Source: Leptoclinus maculatus
Taxonomy: Eukaryota; Chordata; Actinopteri; Perciformes; Stichaeidae
DNA: 64,000 bases
Reading direction: 5' to 3'
NCBI GenBank assembly: GCA_032191485.1
Contig: JAVDOI010000019.1
Span: forward strand, 4,988,107-5,052,106
The position numbers and the translations under genes are program-made. Positions 11,001 through 19,430 of the stretch are shown here, in pieces. How positions within the stretch are numbered: the stretch's first letter is position 1; every line of letters starts with the position of its first letter. The notes beneath the pieces were generated by a model. That model was not told the DNA's origin, searched no databases, and saw nothing but the letters and a program-made list of their open reading frames with translations.

Positions 11001-12241
11001 CATGACGAGGAACAGCTCAGAGAACGGAGTCATCACCCGCCACGACCAAGTACATATCGACTTCTCCTGCCTCTACACAAAGCCAGACATCAAGAGTGTG
11101 TCCTTCAGGATCAAAGACAGGTGAGTGGAGGGCGGCTGAGCTTCACCTGCTTGTTGATGTGCAGCTTGTTGTAGTTTGACACAGCTGTGTGTGTGTGTGT
11201 GTGTGTGTGTGTGCTCTGCAGCTCTGTGGTCCTGCACATTGTATCTGGAGTTTGGAACTACACTCTGATGATGAGAGCCTACACCGACGCCGGCCGCATG
11301 TACCTCGTCGGGCCGAGCACTGACATCCAGCTGAACCAGAAGGTCTGGGTGGAGCTGAAGACGGAGGGGCTGGACGGCAACATGGTGGCCATAGTGACCG
11401 ACTCCTGCTGGGCAACCGACCAGCCGTCCCCTGATGCCAGTCTGCGATACGACCTCGTCATTGACGGGTGAGAAAGAACTCTTTGTCTGCGGCTGTAAGA
11501 ATCAGCTGCTGATGAACTCATCGTGTCTGTTTCCCTGTTTCTGAGCAGATGCCCGAACTCAGCTGACCAGACGGTGATGGTGGAGGGAAACGGACTGGGA
11601 ACCTCCAACTTCTTCTCTTTCAACATGTTCGAGTTCTCTGGGCAAACACCTGAAATCTACCTGCACTGCAAACTGGAGCTGTGCCGCAAACAGGACCAAT
11701 GTGCTCCGGTAAGCAGGAGAGGAGAAAATGCTGCTTTACCAATTAGTCATTCTGCTGTATGGTTCCTTTCATGGTTTTATATATCTATTAAAGGATTATT
11801 ATCACTGATGCATTAATATGTGAGCAGCTTTGTTATAGTTGGCTGAGGTGGAGCTGAGTTCTTTATAAAGTGTTGCACAGTTTAACCTGCTCAGAATATA
11901 AATATAAAGAATATTTCAACCACCTTTTAACTTTGATCATCTGTTCAAAAAGATGATTCAGAAATAAGTTTCTTTATCTTGAAAGAAGGAATTCTGCAGG
12001 TTTAAGAACAGAATGTATACTTTTAATAATATAATTAAAGGGATACTGTAATATATATTTTTTGGCACAAAAAGCTGAAGTGTTGACCTCCGTAAAGCCG
12101 ACACTGTCTGCAGTCTAACCCCTGACCATCCTCCGTGTCTTACAGTCCTGCAGCGGAGGCGGTAAAAGGAAGCGCAGATCTTCCAGGTTTAACCGTGCTG
12201 ATGGAAACCCAGCCCTCATCACTATGGCCTGGAGTAATTAA
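2053..12241 (+). CDS. Secreted vWD-C8-ZP domain protein (alpha-tectorin/zonadhesin-like), 19-exon gene
   Basis: I assembled a continuous frame of about 813 codons from 18 coding exons: 2053-2086, 2568-2686, 4255-4488, 4652-4732, 6770-6875, 7021-7153, 7652-7892, 8209-8353, 8460-8550, 8651-8713, 8820-8834, 8882-9084, 9329-9460, 10622-10809, 10966-11120, 11222-11467, 11549-11708 and 12146-12241. Every border is GT/AG and every phase matches the next exon. The start gives a classic signal peptide (MKSGALLLLLA). Domains in order are an unassigned N-terminal region (about 20-235), vWD (about 237-395), C8 (about 420-488), a short Cys-rich linker, ZP (about 533-780) and a basic KRKRR site near 789-793. 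Proteins of this kind are extracellular and polymerise through the ZP module (known for uromodulin, tectorin and egg-coat proteins). Tissue and ligand cannot be told from sequence. No stop or frameshift was found, so it is probably functional. Confidence 0.85.
2568..7153 (+). CDS. vWD-ZP gene N-terminal region (exons 3-7)
   Basis: Five exons (2568-2686, 4255-4488, 4652-4732, 6770-6875, 7021-7153) encode about 225 residues between the signal peptide and the vWD domain. The region has several possible N-glycosylation sites (NVT, NST) and spaced cysteines, and its last exon has six cysteines within about 45 residues (NPDTCSNAICSPS onward). I do not recognise a named domain. There is no convincing NIDO signature, which separates it from canonical alpha-tectorin. 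Position and beta-rich texture would fit an extracellular adhesion module. Confidence 0.7.
3318..3348. repeat. (TCA)n/(TAA)n microsatellite
   Basis: A short run of tca repeats passes directly into taa repeats within intron 3 of the vWD-ZP gene. Confidence 0.8.
3690..3780. repeat. Possible interspersed repeat fragment
   Basis: The segment contains ccctgatgaagatgttgagt and then tgaaacgcgttgg, a phrase I associate with dispersed vertebrate repeats. The family cannot be named from sequence alone. Confidence 0.3.
5019..6462. mobile_element. Defective hAT transposon with BED-type zinc-finger remnant
   Basis: The element begins caggggacggcaacc and ends ggttaccgaccactg, imperfect terminal inverted repeats typical of the SPIN/Charlie-like hAT group. 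It is flanked by a perfect 8-bp duplication, agttagta, at 5011-5018 and 6463-6470. On the + strand, codons at 6006 start MDKSKKRKVTEENRV and then hit a TAA at 6051. A second stretch (6105-6176) encodes a CLICGEKF zinc finger with Cys-x2-Cys-x14-His-x4-His spacing, followed by EKYHAGEE. These are the nuclear signal and BED-like finger of a hAT transposase N terminus. The catalytic part is missing, so the element is non-autonomous. It lies in intron 5 of the vWD-ZP gene. Confidence 0.88.
7652..8550 (+). CDS. vWD domain exons (exons 8-10)
   Basis: The first exon here opens with CTVTGSTVIDFHNRVHSVQD followed by RCDYTLM. This is the hallmark start of a von Willebrand factor type D domain (GD/GS-x-x-x-x-F-D/H...Y-x-L). 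The second gives a strand-rich stretch with VELSKDQTGVTAKIPSS and FFDGNTAHVSG. The third contains GLCGNPTDQSQ, the usual GLCGN motif that closes vWD folds. In FCGBP, tectorins, zonadhesin and mucins, vWD domains drive disulphide-linked assembly. Exon phases are 2, 0 and 1, consistent throughout. Confidence 0.9.
8651..9084 (+). CDS. vWD tail and C8 domain exons (exons 11-13), including a 15-bp microexon
   Basis: Exon 11 (8651-8713) and a tiny exon 12 (8820-8834, coding DGCG plus two bases) lead into exon 13 (8882-9084). Exon 13 encodes a C8 module: CDLLRQPPFTACHNHIDPEP, then YVAACKDTLCKYPA, then CQFMEAYAKSC. The spacing of cysteines (F-x-x-C-H, CKDTLC, Y-A-x-S-C) is that of the eight-cysteine domain that always follows vWD. 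The microexon is needed to keep the frame and restores the usual C-x-x-C before the C8 domain. Confidence 0.85.
9329..9460 (+). CDS. Short cysteine-rich linker exon (exon 14)
   Basis: This exon codes about 44 residues with SCLDQYCSDHEFCGEKLGER followed by SCLCRALF. Six cysteines in this pattern look like the truncated EGF/TIL-like linker often placed between C8 and a ZP module. It enters in phase 1 and leaves in phase 1. Confidence 0.75.
   Translation: MLSLRPPVWTSTAVIMSSAARSSEKEAACVGPCLPPSTNQRTL
9802..10554. mobile_element. Non-autonomous hAT element (MITE-like)
   Basis: The insertion starts tagggctgcac and ends gtgcagcccta, perfect 11-bp terminal inverted repeats, with further inverted similarity inward (aatcg/cgatt-rich). 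A perfect 8-bp target duplication, cctctact, flanks it at 9794-9801 and 10555-10562. It is 753 bp long with no transposase frame. It sits in intron 14 of the vWD-ZP gene, between the Cys-rich linker exon and the ZP module. Confidence 0.9.
10622..11708 (+). CDS. ZP (zona pellucida) module exons (exons 15-18)
   Basis: Four exons encode a full ZP module. ZP-N begins with VCTENSATVSLAGCLLQDKG and includes CGTEVAMNN. A later part reads VSFRIKDSSVVLHIVSG. ZP-C contains IVTDSCWATDQPSPDAS, then DGCPNSADQTV, and finishes with IYLHCKLELCRKQDQCAP. DSCWATP-like and H-C-x-L-x-x-C motifs are defining features of ZP-C. The module mediates filament or matrix polymerisation in known family members. Confidence 0.9.
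11186..11213. repeat. (TG)n microsatellite at the 3' splice site of intron 16
   Basis: A (TG)14 run lies 8 bp upstream of the exon 17 acceptor (gtgctctgcag) and therefore occupies the position of the polypyrimidine tract and branch region. Confidence 0.85.
12146..12241 (+). CDS. Terminal coding exon with furin-type site and hydrophobic patch
   Basis: The last 31 codons read SCSGGGKRKRRSSRFNRADG and then NPALITMAWSN before TAA at 12239-12241. KRKRR is a strong proprotein-convertase consensus directly after the ZP cysteines, where the consensus furin cleavage site sits in known ZP proteins. The tail after it has only about 20 residues and lacks a transmembrane or GPI-type segment. The short ALITMAW stretch could act as the external hydrophobic patch. 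Confidence 0.85.
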   Translation, partial: SCSGGGKRKRRSSRFNRADGNPALITMAWSN

Positions 12242-13260
12242 AGACTGCTCCCCTTTGACCTATGGCATGGTACGTATGACGCTCATTTGGTTTTAATTAA
12301 AATTGATAGCTATCAACACAACAATGAATTTAGTCTCATAGTCTGCAGGCTGCTACGGGGTTATTGACATGATGTACAGGGGCCGTCATGTTTCATACAC
12401 ACAAACCACATGATCGAGTACTTTATGAATTAAATGTTATTTAATCATCAACTAAACTCAACAGTCAAATGATATAAGTTAGTCCTGGGGGTGGCGCTAG
12501 AGGAAAGCTCAAAGGGTTCATCCTCTCAGGAGCAGGAATGTGATCAGGAAGGTTAATGGACGTCTGACTCTGAGATATTTGGTATTTAACCTCCATAAGA
12601 GACAAAGTATGAATCATGACTCATCAGTTTTGTCTGCTTGTCTTCTCAGCTGATTCCTGACTTAAGCTTCGTCCAACAAGGAGCCTGAAATCTCACTGCT
12701 TTTGAACAAATGTTTGAAGTTATCGCTGCTGTGAAACAATGCTGGCAGATATAATCTTCATTTGATCACCTGAGATGACGGCATTTATTAATTCTTCAGA
12801 AATCCAATGATTCTTGCAAATTATTATGAGATTTAGAAATGTAACATAATCTTTAGTGAAATAAATGATAGAAAAATAGAATCAAGAAACTAATCAAAGA
12901 CGGGTTTAAGGGTTTTATTTACTGTGTGCACTACTTCTTGGTACTTTAGAATATATATCATCACTTCTTTAACATTATGTTAATTTCCTTCTTTAAATGT
13001 ACACAGCCTGAATGATAACTAGTGGATGCAGAAACAGAATCTGTCTTTTAGTGACATGAAATGAAAAGAAGGAAAGTTTGGAGAACAAGTGGAAGGAAAA
13101 TACTGTTGTGAATGTGAACATAACTAAGAGATCGAAGTTACTACGAATGAAGAGTTTCAGTTCTAACTGTGACTGTAATTACACGAAGGCATGCTGTTGT
13201 ACTATTATTATGTTATTACTATGAGCAAAAGAAAACCCAAAAAATACAATAAAGGGAGTG
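12242..13260 (+). other. Probable 3' UTR of the vWD-ZP gene, possibly spliced
   Basis: A good donor (gcatg|gtacgt) lies at 12270, only 29 bp after the stop, and a good acceptor (tcttctcag) ends at 12649, suggesting a 3' UTR intron too close to the stop to trigger nonsense-mediated decay. Candidate AATAAA signals occur at 12860-12865 and 13248-13253. Which one is used cannot be told. Confidence 0.5.
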
Positions 13261-13589
13261 GGAAAAACAACATGAGTGTCATTCATTTATTCATCTCTTT
13301 TTCTTGAACCTCTGGGCCTCTAAATCCAGAGTTATTCATTTAAATATTTAAATGTAAGCAGCCAATAACATCCAGCTGATTGGAACTGTGTAGATGAAAC
13401 CAGTCAGCCATGTTGTGCATTACACAAACAACATGTCATTGTGATGTGAAGTAACTAGTTCTTAACCTGTCGGGGCGCTGTTAAGTTACTTTTGAACTGT
13501 AATAGTAAGGCAGAATAAGCATTCAGTAAATAGTCAAGTTATTTTCTTTTCACTGTCAGTTCATACTGCAGCTGCCCTTACAAAGTACG

Positions 13590-13830
13590 TACTGTCGCAT
13601 GCAGTATGCATTCTATTGGGATAAATCTCTGCTGCTGAGAAATGAAGCCAATGCGGAAGTGCCACAAACTGCAGTTTCTGCGGATAGCCACATGAGAAAA
13701 CTGGCTCCAGAAGCGAGTTAATCCCCACAGACTTCTTATAATACAGTAGAAATAAACATGTTTACAGCCTGGTACAACAAATGGTTTTGGTCTTGTTGGA
13801 GTTTTATTTGTCAAAGTAAGTAAGCACTAA
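13590..13830. repeat. Possible teleost interspersed repeat
   Basis: The stretch around gtttacagcctggtacaa and the following ggttttggtc matches a phrase that recurs in fish introns and intergenic DNA. Its minus-strand open frame of 78 codons has no protein-family look. Family not identified. Confidence 0.4.
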
Positions 13831-14621
13831 CAAATATCATCAATGTTTCAGCACACATCTTTAAAATCAGTATCAGAACTAGTGTTAATATAGTATGTTT
13901 TAATTGATTTAACATATAACCTGTTTGACTCAATGTATAACTTGGAAATAATTAAAGTTAAAGCAAAATAACCAAATATACTAAGTGTTGGAGCAGCAGT
14001 TTAGACTTCATTGGCTGGCCCAGCCTGAGCTCCTGTTTTCCAACTTTAATTGGCGAGCCAGCCAGGAGACTCTGAAGGACACCCAAGGACCTGAGTCTGG
14101 GTGGATCAACCTTCATCTCAGAACATCAATGGCCACACAAATTCAGAGGTAAGCAGAGCCTTTATTTCTGCTGATTGTGTCTGAGTGTGGGACTCCGCCC
14201 AGGTGAGGTGTATCAGAATGTCTGTAGTCTAAAGAACCTACCTAAAATTATTAAGAGAACAAAAGTGCATGAGAAATGTTGAAATCTGAATAATATCACT
14301 AAAATGATGTATAAAGTAAAGTCATTGGTTGAACAGAGTTGAATGTAAGTTTAATGTATGTCTAATATAATGTGTGTGTTATCTCACCATGGTGCGTAAA
14401 GAACGGATGATCGTGATACATTTCTGTTGAGTGTTTGCATAATTTGCTGGCATGTTAATGCTAATAAAGACTTTAAAGGAGGTGTCACATTGTTCACTGT
14501 GATCGCAAATATGCTTCAAGGATGTTTCAAGTTTCTGCAAGTTCAATTTCTGTCAAAATATTGCTAATATGGACTGAATGCATTGGAAAATGGTCAACAG
14601 TTGTAGTGCATTAGCTATATA

Positions 14622-14660
<39 letters not shown>

Positions 14661-15790
14661 ATATATATAGATATATGAATGTTATTTATTTCTGCCACCA
14701 GGTTTCCAAATTGAGTTGGTAAGAACTTCACCTTTATGCCACCTGTGTGCTCGATACATGCATCTAACATGTTCTCCTGTTGGTTTGTGCATTCTGTATA
14801 AGTATATAATTAATCATTAATGAACTACAAATACTGTGTCGACGCCCACAGCTGCATACTACTTGTCAGTTGAAGTATTACTACACATATATATGCATGA
14901 ATAGCAGGATTATCACACATGTTGTATCATGTTTTGGTGAGCAAACTAACAGGCTTGGATGCATTTGTTAATTGTTCCAAATTTTGCGGTATTTTTAGTT
15001 AACATTTACATAACTTTTCTCGTGCTACTGAACACAATATTCATATTTTCTCTACCACGTGTATTAAGGAGAACAACTCTAGAACTAGAGTGTCTTATTT
15101 TCATAGAAGCTCAGAACCCGACAGGTTACACAATTACATGTTTTCACAAAAACACAAATGTATGAGTCATACAAATAAAAACGTTGGAAGCAGAACTTCG
15201 TGTTAATTGTTTTCTAGCCTGTTAAAAATGTTGCAAACTCCAGATTTATCTTGTGACCCATTAGAGGTGTCTTGGTGCAACGTATTATTATTAATATTAG
15301 TTGTAGTATAAGTAGTATTTTTATTGTGGCTAAATCTGACACACACCTGTAGAAAAGGTGTTTCGTACTGTTTTTTTTACTGTCTAATATTTCTTGATTT
15401 TCCAATCATATATTTTGGGAATAATTATTTGTATCTTATTTGGACATGGTATTAATTCATTATTCTCATCATCGCTTAAGTTTCAGTTTCAGGGTTACTT
15501 TCCCTTTCTCTGAAAACACGTGATCACTCTAAGATCTTCCCAGTATTGGCTGTCCTCCCCCCGGAAACTGTATTATTTTGCTTTTAAACATATACATAAT
15601 ACTTTTGATGTAGTTCGACACCCTTAGATTATATGGAAAAAAATAAACACATGTGTATTCTTGATCTTGTGCTTGTACCACTTAATCTACGTGAAAACAA
15701 TACGATGTATAAATGTTATTATGGGTAAGCTTGCTAACTGACGGAACAGCCGTTTTACATCGTTCTGATTGGTTGTCACCAGCAAAGGGA
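13831..15790. other. AT-rich intergenic DNA with an (AT)n microsatellite
   Basis: I find no coding signal. An (AT)n run with imperfections occupies about 14615-14668. A possible non-coding exon ending at 14150 (attcagag|gtaagc) is the only splice-like feature, and nothing supports it beyond the motif. Confidence 0.4.
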
Positions 15791-16398
15791 TTACCTCTGA
15801 GGTGTAGTACAGTAAAGAGTACAATAGTTACCTCTGAGGTGTAGTACAGTAAAGAGTACAATAGTTACCTCTGAGGTGTAGTACAGTAAGGAGTACAATA
15901 GTTACCTCTGAGGTGTAGTACAGTATGAAGTACAATAGTTACCTCTGAGGTGTAGTACAGTAAGGAGTACAATAGTTACCTCTGAGATGTAGTACAGTAA
16001 AGAGTACAAGAGTTACCTCTGAGATGTAATACAGTATAAAGTACAATAGTTACCTCTGAGATGTAGTACAGTATAAAGTACAATAGTTACCTCTGAGGTG
16101 TAGTACAGTATAAAGTACAATAGTTACCTCTGAGGTGTAGTACAGTAAAGAGTACAATAGTTACCTCTGAGGTGTAGTACAGTAAAGAGTACAATAGTTA
16201 CCTCTGAGATGTAGTACAGTATAAAGTACAATAGTTACCTCTGAGATGTAGTACAGTATAAAGTACAATAGTTACCTCTGAGGTGTAGTACAGTATAAAG
16301 TACAATAGTTACCTCTGAGGTGTAGTACAGTATAAAGTACAATAGTTACCTCTGAGGTGTAGTACAGTATAAAGTACAATAGTTACCTCTGAGGTGTA
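15791..16398. repeat. 37-bp minisatellite, 16.4 copies
   Basis: Sixteen complete copies of a 37-bp unit beginning ttacctctgaggtgtagtac are followed by a 16-bp partial copy. The length is exactly 37 bp in every copy. Copies differ at a few fixed places: gaggtg or gagatg in the first half, and agtaaagag, agtataaag, agtaaggag or agtatgaag in the second. Two blocks (copies 7-9 and 12-14) share the same variant order, which points to duplication of multi-unit blocks. It has no separate spacers, so it is not CRISPR-like. Confidence 0.97.
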
Positions 16399-18560
16399 TA
16401 TTAATGATGTTAAAACACGGTGGATTTCTAACATACGAGTCAAGAAATAAAACGCACATTATTGGATATAAAAACGATATGGGCATCAAGTTGTTACTGT
16501 TACTGAAAAGGTTTAAGTTGAGCTTAATATGATTAGAGCAGTTGTTTTATTATTTGACATTTTACACAAGTGTCACTCAGTGTACCAAATGTTTAGTGTC
16601 CACGTCCAGCAACTGCTGTTGACTGTACCAGTTTATTTTGTATAAGCACACCAACGGCACCAAGACAAACTCCTGTAGATGTATAGCAGCAGGTGAATAA
16701 TGTGATGAAGTAATGATTTGTAGGAAACCACCAGTCACTCCCCCATAAGAGACCTCCTAAATAAGCAAGGACTGGAAAAAAGATGTCAAAATACAGTGCT
16801 GGATGGGCACCGGCCTCATTTTATTCCAGCCCATGTATAAAACACAATGTGGGAATAGGTTTGACTGATCTATCCCATCTAATATGCGACTTTCTCTCCC
16901 TTTTTTTTTTTTTGCTCATAAGTTGCAAATGGCTTCATTAAAACAAAAGCACGACCATAGGGAGCACATAAAACATGCTGCTGCTACCTAATATGGTATT
17001 TATGACCAGGGCTAAATGTAGAGTGAATTAAACTTTAAAGGATTGCAGTCAGGTAGACTCGCCGACGTTTGTGGAGGAATGTCCATTAACAAGATGAAAG
17101 AAGAGGGTGTGTGTGTGGATACGTGCATGTGTGTGCATGTGTGTGGTGGAGTGTTATTCCCCCATGGCCGCCGGTAGAACGTCAGCTACTCAGCGAGACG
17201 GCTGGCTGGACCTAGACACCTTACACCGCACGTGAAATGAAAAATCGACTGACGGTTTCGCCCAGGAGCCCCAGCCTCCTGTATTTACAGAAATAATTAA
17301 AACGTAATATCATCAAAAGTGACTTCTCCCACCTCCCTCCACCCCCTTCTTCACTGACTCTCCTTGTTCCCATTGCCTTGCTCTCTGTGAAAGAAGTTTC
17401 ATCTGCTGGAGAAAATAAACCAATTAACAGCTGATGTAGTCGAGATGCAGCAAACGGAGGTTTATGCCGACCGAGGCGTGATGCAGAATGCTTATTAGAG
17501 AACAGGTTTGGGTCTAAATAATCACTAGACACGCTTGGAACCAATTCTACATTCATCAGCTCCTGGATTTCCCAGTGGGGAAGCACACACAGGAGCAGAG
17601 GCCTTGTCAGCTGCTCTGGATGCCTCAATCTCAACCTTGCCGACCTGCTTTTGGTGACACACAAACAAGCTGGAAACAAGCGACAATAAAGAGTGAAAGT
17701 CCGTATGTCTAGGTTCTTTGGGAGAAGCAACATGTTTTCGATGACGTGTCGTTTGCACGGACTCAAAACACTGATACACTGAGCATTATGGTAGAAGTCA
17801 AGCAAGCATCAACCAGCTGCAGGCTGGGCTGCTGATTTTCTAACTTTAGTGGCTCTGATGCATGAATGTAATATATGTTGTTCAGCAAATCTCCTACTTA
17901 CAGCAAGTCTGTGCTACTGCAGCACTTAAGAGTAACAGATGGAGTTTTTAAAGTCAACAGTTCTCAAGCTGCGGAGGTTATTCACACTACATTTTTGATA
18001 AAATGAAAAATGCAAAAATAAAAGAAACTTTCTAATGAGCAGATCAGAAAACACGTCTTTTTTCTGATCTTAAATATCTTTTAAATGAACGCAGTAGTTT
18101 CACTCCTGTAAGATTCGCTTAAAACGCCTATCCAAGGCATACTCAAAGTAAATTGAAAGCTGTTCTTGAACCATTTGGACTACATGCATGGTGTTGGTCT
18201 CTTTTGAAAGGTAACACTCTGAAGTTTCTTCCCCAACAATCAAGAATCACTGTAAGTGCTACTGGCATTGAGTAATAGATGTTTGAACACACTGAAGTAG
18301 AAGGTTTTTATTTCCGCCTGAATATTTTTTTGCAAACAGATGCCTGCAGATGACTATAGCTGTGACTGATTAGCTGGAAAACACAATGGGACCACAGCAT
18401 GAAGCCTTACCTAGTCCAGGTTCAAATTTGATAACAATACCACAAAAAATGAATATTTTACACATGGTTTACAAAGAGTATGTCTGGGAACTGACATTTG
18501 GGTTTGGTTACATACCTAGGCCGTGTAAATAAGTATATTCATAATTCAAACTAAAGTTTA
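16399..18560. other. Non-coding stretch, partly complex sequence
   Basis: No exon or gene is supported. The minus-strand open frame at 17221-17805 (194 codons) has no domain pattern or splice context. The segment 16790-17080 is moderately AT-rich, complex and free of obvious repeats, so it could be regulatory DNA; that is inference only. Confidence 0.35.
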
Positions 18561-18589
18561 TTTATGTCTAACTGGTTATCTGTAAGTTA

Positions 18590-19430
18590 TTTCAACATTA
18601 TTCACTTTCACAAAGTCTCTATCACCAGACTTGACTTAGTGCACGGACACAAGGGCCTGACTTGTGTCCGTGCAAAATGTGACTTCCACAAGCTGTCTGT
18701 AAATCCATCCCCTAAATCTGCATATCATTGTTTTTGTAATTTCATTGGCTATACGAAGCGTGAGTCACCAGAACGATCGGTTGCAATTGGCTCGAGCTTT
18801 GCCCACCCATCTTTACAAGAGTGGCGGGCACTATCGTTCAACCCAGACTCAGGTTGGCTATTGTAGGCTCTGGAGAGGATATGGAAGCTCCTATTGGGTC
18901 AAATTAGGTGTCAATCAAAAGCTCAGAGTGCAGCCGCCATGTTGAGATCCAGACAGCATCTCTGTTTACATGCAAACTGAAGTTATGTTAGAAAATAGAT
19001 TGCTAGTTAGCATAGCTGCCGGCTAATTTGAAATGATGCAACAGCAGTCCGTGGGTGTTTATGGACGTAATAATGTGTTTTGGACTAAATATTTTACTGG
19101 ATTGGATCGTGTGGACCTTTAGCAATCTAACAAGACCGTTTTTGTCGGACTTTTATGGATGGGGGAAATGATATGAAGCATAATTGGTGAGTAGCGTTGA
19201 TATTTTAAGTGCTTGTTTTGGGGTTGGTGGTCTGACAGAGACGTTGACTGTACCTGCTGCTGTGGTTGTATCTTGAAATGGGTTACATCAATCGAATTAG
19301 ACGAAACTTAGCTTTCTAACGATATATCGCATTAGTACCTAGCTATACATAGCAGTTGTGTACATGACACAGATGTACACTAAATACTCCAACGGCCGCG
19401 GGCGGGCCTTCGGAGTGGTAACAGGTTAAT
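18590..19430. repeat. Possible interspersed repeat with perfect hairpin
   Basis: A perfect 13-bp inverted repeat (gcacggacacaag / cttgtgtccgtgc) occurs at 18641-18653 and 18661-18673. The following sequence (cctattgggtcaaattaggt, gccgccatgttgaga) resembles non-autonomous fish transposon sequence. I could not find element ends or a target duplication. Confidence 0.35.

Noticed and set aside
15791..16398. CRISPR-like array
   Set aside because: Units are contiguous without spacers, in a fish nuclear genome; it is a minisatellite.
17221..17805. 194-codon minus-strand open frame
   Set aside because: No domain, start context, splice sites or codon bias; chance length in a 64-kb window is plausible.
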